From a virus, in the IMG/VR virus record IMGVR_UViG_3300017772_000130, positions 1-23,990 of that record: a stretch of 23,990 nt of DNA; one strand, 5' to 3'. Of this stretch, positions 1 to 7,290 are shown one piece after another. Position numbers and translations under genes: made by a program. The stretch's first letter is position 1; every line of letters begins with the position of its first letter. The notes below the pieces were generated by a model that did not search any database, was not told the DNA's origin, and saw only the letters and a list, made by a program, of their open reading frames with translations.

Positions 1-156
1 ATAAACAACAACCGTATCTATCCGTACTAGGACCGACTATATGGTATCAACACCATTTTACGGTAGGTTATGGGCATATTTTGAATAATTTTTAGGTTTT
101 GAAACATTTACTAGCGGTTTCCTCTTACTATAAATGTTATAATCTATTATTACAGA

Positions 157-321
157 ATGATTAGTATGTATCCGTTCAAATATTATGTTAGACCAAATTG
201 TCATTCAACCACACACATGTCTAACCATTCTATACCCTTATACAGGGCTTTATGGGCATTGAAGTGGATGGTCTATAAGATGACAGTCCTATTAGGAGTG
301 ACCCACATTCAATACCCTTAA
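157..321 (+). CDS. Doubtful plus-strand small ORF
   Basis: This is a 54-codon frame from ATG 157 to TAA 319-321. It has rather ordinary residue use (YPFKYYVRPN, then YRALWALKWMVYKMTVLLGV) but no Shine-Dalgarno and no family I know. A TATAAT at 138-143 precedes it without a fitting -35. It is the longest frame in the 475-base stretch at the left edge. It may be chance; I list it because nothing else explains the region. Confidence 0.25.
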   Translation: MISMYPFKYYVRPNCHSTTHMSNHSIPLYRALWALKWMVYKMTVLLGVTHIQYP

Positions 322-351
322 GTTTGGCTTTTTAGGTGCTTGCTAAACTTA
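319..351 (+). repeat. Inverted repeat at end of the small plus-strand ORF
   Basis: TAAGTTTGGC (319-328) pairs with GCTAAACTTA (342-351) around a 13-base loop. The one imperfect pair is G-U in plus-strand RNA but A-C in minus-strand RNA, so the hairpin favours a plus-strand transcript. Confidence 0.5.
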
Positions 352-366
352 CAAAGAAATTGCACC

Positions 367-402
367 ATGTTAACACTGTATGAACACAATGTGTGTTAAC
401 AT
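367..402. repeat. Perfect 10-base inverted repeat downstream of the operon
   Basis: ATGTTAACAC (367-376) and GTGTTAACAT (393-402) are exact reverse complements around a 16-base loop. The stem is AT-rich and lacks a T-run on either side, so it is a poor terminator. A protein-binding site or a weak bidirectional end of transcription are both possible. Confidence 0.6.
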
Positions 403-475
403 ACTACTACTATAACATGTCATAGTCTTAATGTACACACTTAATGCTACCAAAATATTAGGTGCATTAGGTTAA

Positions 476-1225
476 TTAGGTATACTTGGCTTTACCCTTA
501 TTGTGTACCCACCATGACTTTGTAACCCCATATCTTTGTGGGTGTGGCTTGTGTATGCCCTCTTGGGAACAGTTACCAAAATACTTGCTCAATGGGCCTC
601 GCATTAACATACCAATTTGATATGCATCATGGCCAGCATTGGTCTGCTCTACCGCATCAGATAAGAATGCATCATACAACAAATTGACCATGTATGTGGG
701 TGCATGTGGGTATATGGATACATATTCATTCACTCCTGGCATATACACATGTGAATTGGTCCATATAAAGCCTGTTTCTGGATAATTTATTAGCCTATGT
801 GTTCTATCATGCATCACAATGGGCTTGTTATAGGCACTCATTACATTATGATATTCTGTAGGGTTGGGCATGTTGACAAATGTGGTATCAAAATCAATCC
901 ATGTGATGGAATCATATGCCTTATACAGACTGTATAATGTGATGCCCAATCGTAGTGCTGCCACTTTGTGACACCATCTCCAGGGCTGATTTCGATAGTC
1001 TGATGAAGTATGTGATGTCTTTAGTTCGTTCATTCGTCTGAATAATTCTGGGCTTTCAGTGGGCCAATGGTTAATGGCCTTTACCCAGGCAGGACACCAT
1101 GACATATTGGCATCTTCAGTGTACACTATCAGATCGTACTGTTTTTTAGGAAATGTATGAAAAAACGAATATCCATAGTCTTCATACAATTGTTCATTGG
1201 CTGATGTAATAAAAAGACTGGACAT
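476..1225 (-). CDS. Glycosyltransferase, GT-A type (GT8-like)
   Basis: 249 residues. The core CHKVAALRLGITLYSLYKAY, then DSITWIDFDTTFV, is the typical helix and strand leading to a DxD metal/nucleotide-sugar site (D111-F-D113). Later come PETGFIWTN (149-157), in the place of the acceptor-side 'GfiwfN' loop, and WWVHNKGKAKY near the end, resembling the His-x2-Gly-x2-Lys metal site of GT8 enzymes. It would transfer a sugar from a nucleotide donor. The acceptor may be a virion protein or host surface glycan; the sequence does not say which. It is separated from the coupled operon by a 156-base leader and seems to have its own promoter. Confidence 0.7.
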   Translation of the reverse strand: MSSLFITSANEQLYEDYGYSFFHTFPKKQYDLIVYTEDANMSWCPAWVKAINHWPTESPELFRRMNELKTSHTSSDYRNQPWRWCHKVAALRLGITLYSLYKAYDSITWIDFDTTFVNMPNPTEYHNVMSAYNKPIVMHDRTHRLINYPETGFIWTNSHVYMPGVNEYVSIYPHAPTYMVNLLYDAFLSDAVEQTNAGHDAYQIGMLMRGPLSKYFGNCSQEGIHKPHPQRYGVTKSWWVHNKGKAKYT

Positions 1226-1232
1226 AATGAAT

Positions 1233-1277
1233 GAGCTGTAGCAACAATGTCAGCAAAGTAAAGGAATGCTACAGCTC
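1233..1277. repeat. Perfect 10-base inverted repeat next to the glycosyltransferase start
   Basis: GAGCTGTAGC (1233-1242) and GCTACAGCTC (1268-1277) are exact reverse complements around a 25-base loop. The hairpin ends 7 bases before the ATG at 1225, where no Shine-Dalgarno is visible, so folding may govern ribosome entry. Confidence 0.75.
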
Positions 1278-1307
1278 GTACATATTTAAACTATTTTGTG
1301 GAAGTGC

Positions 1308-1342
1308 CCAACAGGGCTGAACGGAGAGAACTGCCCTGTTGG
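1308..1342. repeat. Perfect 10-base inverted repeat in glycosyltransferase leader
   Basis: CCAACAGGGC (1308-1317) and GCCCTGTTGG (1333-1342) are exact reverse complements around a 15-base loop. The stem has six G-C pairs and would fold at the very 5' end of a transcript from the extended -10 site. No T-run follows on either strand. Confidence 0.75.
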
Positions 1343-1346
1343 AAGG

Positions 1347-1376
1347 ATTATATCAAAAATGGCAAATTGTTGATAT
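1347..1376 (-). promoter_or_regulatory. Possible extended -10 promoter with overlapping inverted repeat
   Basis: On the minus strand 1355-1347 reads TGATATAAT, a perfect extended -10 element; no good -35 is visible, which such promoters do not need. It overlaps one arm of ATATCAA (1350-1356) and TTGATAT (1370-1376), whose centres are 20 bases, about two helical turns, apart, as in a repressor site. Transcription would start near 1340 and read the glycosyltransferase gene. Confidence 0.5.
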
Positions 1377-1381
1377 GAATA

Positions 1382-1624
1382 TTATTTAGTGTTTTTAAGG
1401 ATTATGCCCACTGCAGTGTGGCAATACTTTTTGTCGCACTTGATTCTCCACACAATATCATCAATCTCAACTGATTCATCATACCTAAAAGGCCATGTTC
1501 TTGCATAATGCAGTGTGACTGGTTGCATCTTGGATGCCAAAAACTGATTGGTACCACATGCCACACACTTTTTTATGGCATGAAATTGATCAGGTGTTAG
1601 TGTGGGATAATATTGAACTTTCAT
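1382..1624 (-). CDS. Small Cys-pair protein, possible zinc ribbon
   Basis: 80 residues from ATG 1624, which shares a base with the preceding TAA (TAATG); an upstream in-frame start at 1690 would lie inside the holin-like gene and is rejected. It contains C20-V-A-C23-G and C63-x4-C68, spaced as two halves of a possible zinc site, separated by a stretch with TLHYARTWPFRYDES. I do not recognise a family. A structural zinc site is inferred from spacing only; the second pair is wider than usual. It is the last gene of the main coupled series before a 156-base gap. Confidence 0.6.
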   Translation of the reverse strand: MKVQYYPTLTPDQFHAIKKCVACGTNQFLASKMQPVTLHYARTWPFRYDESVEIDDIVWRIKCDKKYCHTAVGIILKNTK

Positions 1625-1815
1625 TACAGCATCATGATCAGTGCCGCAATTATGCCTAACAGTTGTGCAAACACAGCACTCACTGCCCATAAAAAGTATT
1701 TTTTAATGTTGGCTATGTCGTCTTCAATGTGTGTTAAATGATTATTTTGGATTATCTCCAATCGTTGTTCTATTAGTGCAACTTTTTTGTCTAATTCGTT
1801 TAATTTTGTGTCCAT
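1624..1815 (-). CDS. Holin-like (XhlA-type) membrane protein
   Basis: 63 residues from ATG 1815, which overlaps the preceding stop (TAATG); a longer frame from 1851 would run into the fibre gene. Residues 1-38 form a heptad-patterned helix (LNELDKKVALIEQRLEIIQN, NHLTHIEDDIANIKK), and residues 41-62 are one membrane span (FLWAVSAVFAQLLGIIAALIMM). A soluble coiled coil with NHL-HI, then a single C-terminal membrane segment, is the layout of XhlA-type haemolysin/holin accessory proteins. That would place it in lysis, though no endolysin is in the window. A membrane anchor of another kind is possible. Confidence 0.6.
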   Translation of the reverse strand: MDTKLNELDKKVALIEQRLEIIQNNHLTHIEDDIANIKKYFLWAVSAVFAQLLGIIAALIMML

Positions 1816-2240
1816 TATGATATTGTAGCACCCAGTGCAACCACTTTCCATGCAGAACCATCATACACTGCTAATGTTTTTGATCCTGAATTACCGTTGG
1901 AACAGTATGCAACATCGCCCTCAGTTTTGTCTGTTCGTGCATTTAGTTGTGCCAGTGTTTGTGGATTAAGATTAAGCACATCTTCAATTTTGACTTTGCC
2001 TGTGGCAGGGTCCAGTGTTAATGCATTTGTGGCAGATGAATTAATTTCGTCTGGCAGTTGTACTGCTGAAATTTTTGAGTTTGAATCTAGTCCTGGTACT
2101 CCATTTGCTGCGTTTCGACCATTAATAATTGATGTAATTTCGTCCAGTGCGGCTTTTAGATCAGCTCGTGCATTTGCTGGTGAGTCTGATGAAGCATCCA
2201 AATTAAGAGTGCTAATGTTTCCTGCTGTTCCCCATGTCAT
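1815..2240 (-). CDS. Short tail fibre-like protein
   Basis: 141 residues. The N-terminus MTWGTAGNISTLNLDASSDS, then PANARADLKAALDEITSII, has the same layout as the neighbouring fibre gene: M-x-W, a short strand, then a helix with A-A-L. The C-terminus GDVAYCSNGNSGSKTLAVYD, then GSAWKVVALGATIS, is a motif I recall from marine phage fibres ('G-VAYC-dG-aG-p-LavYdGs-WK'). GGAG is 11 bases before the start. The stop forms TAATG with the holin-like gene. It probably is a small fibre or fibre-associated subunit. Confidence 0.7.
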   Translation of the reverse strand: MTWGTAGNISTLNLDASSDSPANARADLKAALDEITSIINGRNAANGVPGLDSNSKISAVQLPDEINSSATNALTLDPATGKVKIEDVLNLNPQTLAQLNARTDKTEGDVAYCSNGNSGSKTLAVYDGSAWKVVALGATIS

Positions 2241-2307
2241 AGTGTGTGTTTCTCCATGTTTTTATTTAGTTTTTTTTGTTTACATATGTTTGTATTCAAT
2301 TGGTCTG

Positions 2308-2339
2308 CAACGCCCATGTAATGAGCTCTATGAGCGTTG
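2308..2339. repeat. Inverted repeat between two fibre genes
   Basis: CAACGC-c-CAT (2308-2317) pairs with ATG-a-GCGTTG (2330-2339) around a 12-base loop: nine pairs and one internal C/A mismatch. It lies just after the stop of the 496-residue fibre gene. No T-run follows on either strand, so it is more likely an mRNA stabilising or processing hairpin than an intrinsic terminator. Confidence 0.5.
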
Positions 2340-2351
2340 TAGACATGCATT

Positions 2352-3842
2352 CTAGCTAAAATTAGTACCCAAACTGGCCAAATAGTCAGTGCCGTCATAA
2401 AATATTGTCAACACATCAATTGCATTGGCAGCAGTACTTAGTGTTTTGGTTCCACCTGCAAACTTCATTGTTGAACTAAGTGTGTATGGTCCGCCTGAAG
2501 CAGGCTGTCTAATTATTAGTGTTAAACTGTCACCATTTGCCACTGATGCTAATGCATTAACAGTGATGTTGCCAGACAGTGTGACAGTTTGCACATTGCC
2601 ATCAGCAACATCAGGTGTTAGTGTGCCGGTAGTGCCCAAGCCTGTGTTAATGTGTTCCGAATAGCCTCTTAATACTGCATTATTAATTGCATTGTTGTTT
2701 GCATCTATAGGGTTGTTTAAAGGATTTGCCAGTGCAACATTAAATGCACCACCTGAATCTGGCTGAGTGACTGTGATATTGTCAGATGCCCCTGCTGTAA
2801 CTTGGTTGTCTGCACCACCTGAAACAGTTGCAAATTCTAGATTTACAACATCATTATTGTTAAACACACCTGCATTGCCAACTGATGCTACTCTTAAAAC
2901 TTGTCCTACTGATGCACTTTGTGATATTGCTTCTGGAAATTCTATTCTGTTAATCTCACAGGCACCTGTGCCTCTGATATACATTTTGCTACCAGTTTCT
3001 GCCATATAAATTGCGCTGTTAGCAAGTGTTGAGTTGCCTGGATTAAGTGATAAAGTACCGCTGCCATGAAATTCGTTTCCATCCATATCAATCCATGCAA
3101 AACTGGCTGGTCCACCAAATTGTATTTTTGCCCCAGCTGAATCATTTTGGTCCACAAACAATGATAGTTGACCATTGTTGCCCACAATGTTAAAGCCACC
3201 AGTTTCTAAATCAGCAGTTAATGGGCTTACACTGCCCCCGCCAGACACTGTTGCAAAACTTAAATTGCCAGCACCATCAGTTTGTATAACTTGTCCATTA
3301 GATCCGTCTGTTGTTGGTAAAGCATATGCATTATGTAGCCTTATTTTGCCAGTGCCATGCGGTTCTATTTTTATGTTACCATTTTCACCACCTACTAATG
3401 CAATTAACCCTGAATATGTGCCGTGTGTTTTTAAATTTATGCCCGGATAATTTACATGTGCTGACATAACAGTAGGCACACTGCCTGTTGAAGATATTTC
3501 AAAAATACTTGTATTAGTAAAATTGTATGTGCTATAGTTTGATGTGTATGACCCACTAAATGCAATTTCGTGTTGACCAGCAGAATCAGTTTTGGTAACT
3601 GTGATACCTGTACCTGCTTGTATGTGTGTTTCACCGCCAGCAGTGTTTACAACAAATTTTAATGCACCAGATGTTGCATCATACTGTAAAATTCTACCGT
3701 CAGCAATTGCAGTTGTATCAATAAAATCAACAATGTCGTTTACTGCTGTAGACATTGTTTGTAGTTCTGCTCTACTTGTTGCTATACTGTCTTCTGCATT
3801 ATCAAATGCTGATGTTGTTGGTTTACTTGTTGGCCAAGCCAT
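2352..3842 (-). CDS. Tail fibre protein
   Basis: 496 residues. The N-terminus MAWPTSKPTTSAFDNAED, then a helix SIATSRAELQTMSTAVNDIV, is an anchor shared in form with the next gene. The middle is Gly/Ser/Asn-rich and has two copies of an L-FATVSGG motif, one after VIQTDGAGN and one after a VLRVASVGN segment. From memory this is common in marine phage fibres. The final 98 residues are homologous to the partial gene at 23693-23990 (KFAGGTKTLSTAA, FYDG, TNFS). No enzymatic motif is seen. GAGG stands 8 bases before the ATG. It would form a thin beta-rich fibre with an adhesive tip. Confidence 0.8.
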   Translation of the reverse strand: MAWPTSKPTTSAFDNAEDSIATSRAELQTMSTAVNDIVDFIDTTAIADGRILQYDATSGALKFVVNTAGGETHIQAGTGITVTKTDSAGQHEIAFSGSYTSNYSTYNFTNTSIFEISSTGSVPTVMSAHVNYPGINLKTHGTYSGLIALVGGENGNIKIEPHGTGKIRLHNAYALPTTDGSNGQVIQTDGAGNLSFATVSGGGSVSPLTADLETGGFNIVGNNGQLSLFVDQNDSAGAKIQFGGPASFAWIDMDGNEFHGSGTLSLNPGNSTLANSAIYMAETGSKMYIRGTGACEINRIEFPEAISQSASVGQVLRVASVGNAGVFNNNDVVNLEFATVSGGADNQVTAGASDNITVTQPDSGGAFNVALANPLNNPIDANNNAINNAVLRGYSEHINTGLGTTGTLTPDVADGNVQTVTLSGNITVNALASVANGDSLTLIIRQPASGGPYTLSSTMKFAGGTKTLSTAANAIDVLTIFYDGTDYLASLGTNFS

Positions 3843-3843
3843 A

Positions 3844-4581
3844 TTATGTCCTCACTATGTTTCCATTTGCATCTGCTGTAGTCCCTACTGTAAAAGAATA
3901 ATTAATGTTTACTGTAACATCCATCCTTTTTCTTTTACCGTATGCATCTGCATCAAATATATTTAACACTGGATTAGTTCCACTTAGATCTACATAACAA
4001 ACAGGAGTTTGTGTACCAGTTAAATTATCACTTAAAATTTGTGTAAAAAAATCAACATAACTTCCCACACTGGTGTCTGTGTAAGTTCTTTGTCCCACAC
4101 TGCCGCTTAGTGTGCTTGTGTCTAGTCTGTTTGCACCACCAAAACTTACAGTGTCTATATTACTTGCACTTTGTAATGTAACATCAAAAGTTTGTAAAAA
4201 AGGCACAGTGTCGTTTGCACTGTCCATGGTCTGTGTTAATGTAAATTGAAAATATCTGCCTGTCAATGTTGGCACTGCACCTTGGCCTGCTGTAACATTT
4301 TCTGTGCTGGGTGATGCTATTGAACTGCCTGACAATGTGTTACCATACGATATTGTGGTATCAAATGGTAAACCCGTGGTTGCTGATAATAAAATTACAG
4401 TTTTATTAATTTCACCAGCATCAAAAATTCTAGATGTGTATACTAATGTTGTGCCATCAGCATATGTGCCTTCCCATGTGGTAAAACCAGACCATGTTGA
4501 ATAACTTGCCCAAGTTTCTGAAGATGTAGGTACATAAAGTTCTGTTACTTTATCAAAATATCCGTTACCTGTGCCTTGCAT
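3844..4581 (-). CDS. Tail-tip associated beta-rich protein
   Basis: 245 residues, starting in a TAATG overlap with the gpJ-like gene. It is rich in Thr, Ser and Gly and beta strands: WEGTYADGTTLVYTSRIFDA, INKTVILLSAT, GRYFQFTLTQTMDS and LQTFDVTLQSASNIDTVSF. The first half resembles a jelly-roll/discoidin-like sandwich. The second has SYVDFFTQILSDN, TPVCYVDLSGTNPVLNIFD and a basic DADAYGKRKRMDV. No catalytic motif is visible. Position between the tail tip and the fibre gene suggests a tip accessory or fibre adaptor. I do not recognise a named family. Confidence 0.65.
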   Translation of the reverse strand: MQGTGNGYFDKVTELYVPTSSETWASYSTWSGFTTWEGTYADGTTLVYTSRIFDAGEINKTVILLSATTGLPFDTTISYGNTLSGSSIASPSTENVTAGQGAVPTLTGRYFQFTLTQTMDSANDTVPFLQTFDVTLQSASNIDTVSFGGANRLDTSTLSGSVGQRTYTDTSVGSYVDFFTQILSDNLTGTQTPVCYVDLSGTNPVLNIFDADAYGKRKRMDVTVNINYSFTVGTTADANGNIVRT

Positions 4582-6806
4582 TAGATAGAACCTCCATCGT
4601 CTGGTAAATTAGCAATTGTGTCTTTAAGATAGTTAATATATGCTTCAAGACTGCTGCCAGTTTTTGTTTCACCATTAACATCATATGTATGACTAGTAAA
4701 ACCAGAAATCCAATTAATAACACCACCTATTTCATATGTTCTGTCAATTGTGCTTTTGTAGTATGTCACACTGTATTCATATCCTTTGTTTAAAGGAAAT
4801 TCTGGTGTGATTGCAGGTGAATATGCAACATAATTTGCATCTGTTGTTGGTAGACCATTTGTTTGTATATTTCTAAATGGTATTCTTGCTTGTTCTACAA
4901 GTGTAGTGCCTTTATATAGTCTAAATTGTAAAAAATCTATAGATGATTCACTTGGTCTTTGAAAACGCATGCCTAACGCAATTGATCCGCCAATTGCATT
5001 AAAATAATTAAATTGGCTTGCTGAAAAATTTCCACCTATTAATCTAAATGCTCCATCATATCCAAAAGTTGAATATTGTGTGTTTTCGCCTAATGGTCCA
5101 TCCAAATGATCAGGATAGGTGGCTGCATAAGATGTATTTGGTAAACTGCCAGCAACCCATGACTTTAAACCTGGTGGTGTAGGTGGATCTTTTGGTGGGG
5201 GTGGTGGTGAACCTGGAGGTGGATTTACACCAATTTTTCCAATAACTTTTTGTATAGGTTTACCTTGGTATTCGTCTGGTAAAAATAATGGTGGTGGTAT
5301 TTCAACTTGTGGACCTGTTTGATATGGATAATTTGCAGCCACATGTTCTGCAGCCTCAATGCCCACAGTGCCATCATTGTTTAGTTTCATGTTGGTCACT
5401 CTAAATGTTGCTGTAGTTAAATTTAAAACAGTGTCTGTTACTCTTACAATATCGCCTGGTTCTACATCCATTAATTCTTGTGTGCATGTCATAGATATTG
5501 TTCTTTGTGACCTTGATTTTTTATAAATCATTCTTGCAAAATCTCTTGCCATATAAGGATTTGTAATTGTGTCAAATGTAAATTCACCAGTTAAATCTTC
5601 ATTATCATCCACAGCTAAATCGCCTGCTTCACTAAAAGCAACCTGTTGGCTTGAATATTCTAAATCAGGATCAATATAGTTAACAAACACATTGTTAAAT
5701 TTTGTTGTTTTAGTTTCGCCACCTAACGCAATTGTGCCAACAATATTGTCTGCTGTAATATCGTATGCAACTGCAATAGTGCTTGATGTTATGTCAGTAG
5801 CATTACCACCATCTTCAACTTTAAGTTTATATCTGCCCTCAATAAAAGGTAATATTGACCTACAGCCAGATAATAGCTGTCTTACATTGTCTATTATTTT
5901 AGAATTTGTGCTTAAAACACCATTTAAAGTAAGTATTTTTCCTGTATCAACAGATGATGTATCGTATGTTACTGTTTGATCAAATTTATCTGCTGCAATT
6001 TTGAAAACATCAGCATTAATAAAACTTTTATTATAACCTGCACCGTATCTGGGATTCATAAGATAATCTGCAACACAGTTAGCAGGATTAGTTGAATATG
6101 TTTTTGTTAGATCAGCATAATCATTAGCTAAATCTAATCCACCAGAATGTGTGGTTAAGTCATACACTTTTTTGCCTAACACATCAAATGTAACTTGCGG
6201 TATACCACCGCCATATGGGTTAGAATCAGCTTCTTCTTGTGTGCTTGCTTTCCATTCAAATCTAAATGCTGCGTATGCAACACCTGGCAGTTTTCGTTCA
6301 AGTGTTGGCCAAGTTTTAGATTCGTTAGCAAGACCACTTTGGCTTTGATTTTCTGTGCCATAAAATACTTCAAATGTTAACCTATCGTTGTAACGACCTT
6401 GTGTTGTATTATAACGATTATTTGCAACATAAACACTGTCACCCGAAGCCACTGTTGGGTATATTTCATTTTCATCAATTTTAATGCCGGTAATACCTTG
6501 TATTTCGCCTTCACATATTGCATATACTACATATAGATATTTGTTATCAGATCCATCTGTTTCAACAAAAATTGGATGTCCACCAACTCGTCTATAACCG
6601 TACACAATTGGAATGCCTATGTTTGTGCCAGTTTTGTTTATTTTTACACCAGTTGCAATTTGTTCAGCATCAATGTTTAATGAAGGTGTTGAAAATGGTT
6701 TGATTACAAAGCCTACAATGTCGCCCACAAATGATGTAATAGTGCTAAAAAGTTTTTTAACACCTCTTACAAATTTTTTAATTGGATTTGATCCGCCTTT
6801 ACCCAT
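4581..6806 (-). CDS. gpJ-like tail tip attachment protein
   Basis: 741 residues. After a basic amphipathic N-terminus (MGKGGSNPIKKFVRGVKKLF) comes the hub core. It contains IPIVYGYRRVGGHPIFVE (65-82), a typical tail-tip motif, KYLYVVYAICEGEIQGI, NCVADYLMNPRYGAG (243-257), FARMIYKKSRSQRTI and MDVEPGDIVRVTD (446-458). These fit the Phage-tail_3/gpJ hub. Residues 529-546 are a Pro-rich linker (PPPGSPPPPPKDPPTPPG). The last 190 residues form a separate beta-rich domain that may contact the host. The protein would close the tail tip and take part in host recognition. Confidence 0.88.
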   Translation of the reverse strand: MGKGGSNPIKKFVRGVKKLFSTITSFVGDIVGFVIKPFSTPSLNIDAEQIATGVKINKTGTNIGIPIVYGYRRVGGHPIFVETDGSDNKYLYVVYAICEGEIQGITGIKIDENEIYPTVASGDSVYVANNRYNTTQGRYNDRLTFEVFYGTENQSQSGLANESKTWPTLERKLPGVAYAAFRFEWKASTQEEADSNPYGGGIPQVTFDVLGKKVYDLTTHSGGLDLANDYADLTKTYSTNPANCVADYLMNPRYGAGYNKSFINADVFKIAADKFDQTVTYDTSSVDTGKILTLNGVLSTNSKIIDNVRQLLSGCRSILPFIEGRYKLKVEDGGNATDITSSTIAVAYDITADNIVGTIALGGETKTTKFNNVFVNYIDPDLEYSSQQVAFSEAGDLAVDDNEDLTGEFTFDTITNPYMARDFARMIYKKSRSQRTISMTCTQELMDVEPGDIVRVTDTVLNLTTATFRVTNMKLNNDGTVGIEAAEHVAANYPYQTGPQVEIPPPLFLPDEYQGKPIQKVIGKIGVNPPPGSPPPPPKDPPTPPGLKSWVAGSLPNTSYAATYPDHLDGPLGENTQYSTFGYDGAFRLIGGNFSASQFNYFNAIGGSIALGMRFQRPSESSIDFLQFRLYKGTTLVEQARIPFRNIQTNGLPTTDANYVAYSPAITPEFPLNKGYEYSVTYYKSTIDRTYEIGGVINWISGFTSHTYDVNGETKTGSSLEAYINYLKDTIANLPDDGGSI

Positions 6807-7290
6807 CGTAGTCCTTTATTTGTTTGACCATGTAATGTCCTACAGTTTGCATACCTTGTGTTTTGTAAAACAACGCAGCACGATCCATATATTTTTGCAT
6901 TGGCTCATAATTTTTATTAAAATGCATTATGCTTGTTACATAATAATCACAATTATTTTTTCTAAACCAATTAACTAGATTTTGCATTAATTCATCTGCA
7001 ATTTTTTTACTTCTGTTTTCTGGTTTAATAAAAATGTATAATATTTCACCATATTTTTTATCGTTCCAATGTTTTGTGCCAATTAAACCATATATATAAC
7101 CTACTATTTGTTCATTTTCAGTTGCAACAATGCCAGCATAATGATTGGCTATTATTGCATCTCGTATATTTTCTGCTAATATGTCTGCATTAATTTTATC
7201 TGATTCATGCAAATCAGCATCAATTGCTTGTGCTTGTATACAGTCTATTAATGGTTTTATATCTGCTACTTTGATTGGTCTTATTATCAT
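6799..7290 (-). CDS. GNAT-family N-acetyltransferase in the tail operon
   Basis: 163 residues from ATG 7290, which forms TAATG with the preceding stop; an in-frame start 15 bases upstream would overlap that gene and is less likely. The fold signature is clear: IIRPIKVADIKPL (strand 1, helix 1), YAGIVATENEQIVGYIYGLI (strands 2-4), ILYIFIKPENRSKKIADELM (motif A, 83-102) and ALFYKTQGMQTVGHYMVKQI at the end, with the usual FYK-GM. The acetyl-CoA loop is degenerate: R93-S-K-K-I-A98 has Lys where Gly is common. It would move acetyl from acetyl-CoA to an amine. The substrate is unknown. Its end overlaps the tail tip gene by 8 bases. Confidence 0.85.
   Translation of the reverse strand: MIIRPIKVADIKPLIDCIQAQAIDADLHESDKINADILAENIRDAIIANHYAGIVATENEQIVGYIYGLIGTKHWNDKKYGEILYIFIKPENRSKKIADELMQNLVNWFRKNNCDYYVTSIMHFNKNYEPMQKYMDRAALFYKTQGMQTVGHYMVKQIKDYDG

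Larger units (their letters stand above)
1..475. other. Left-edge region without a convincing gene
   Basis: The 475 bases downstream of the glycosyltransferase hold no minus-strand frame of note. On the plus strand a frame is open from the edge to a TAG at 93-95 (ending GYGHILNNF) and could be the tail of a convergent gene. A weak 54-codon frame follows. Two inverted repeats lie at 319-351 and 367-402. The octamer TACCCTTA occurs at 233, 313 and 493. No tRNA or CRISPR repeat is seen. Confidence 0.5.

Noticed and set aside
99-143. Plus-strand promoter TTGAAA ... TATAAT
   Set aside because: The two hexamers are 33 bases apart, far beyond a working spacing, and no nearer -35 is seen.
1308-1342. 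Intrinsic terminator or tRNA arm
   Set aside because: The stem is good, but there is no T-run on either strand, and no cloverleaf or T-loop consensus could be built around it.
1382-1690. Longer start (1690) for the Cys-pair gene
   Set aside because: It would overlap the holin-like gene by 67 bases; ATG 1624 forms TAATG and gives a tidier product.
1624-1851. Longer start (1851) for the holin-like gene
   Set aside because: It would overlap the fibre gene by 37 bases, while ATG 1815 forms TAATG with that gene's stop like many other junctions.
1897-2355. Plus-strand frame of 152 codons across two fibre genes
   Set aside because: It lies antisense to clear fibre genes and spans their intergenic hairpin, has no ribosome site and has no recognisable motif.
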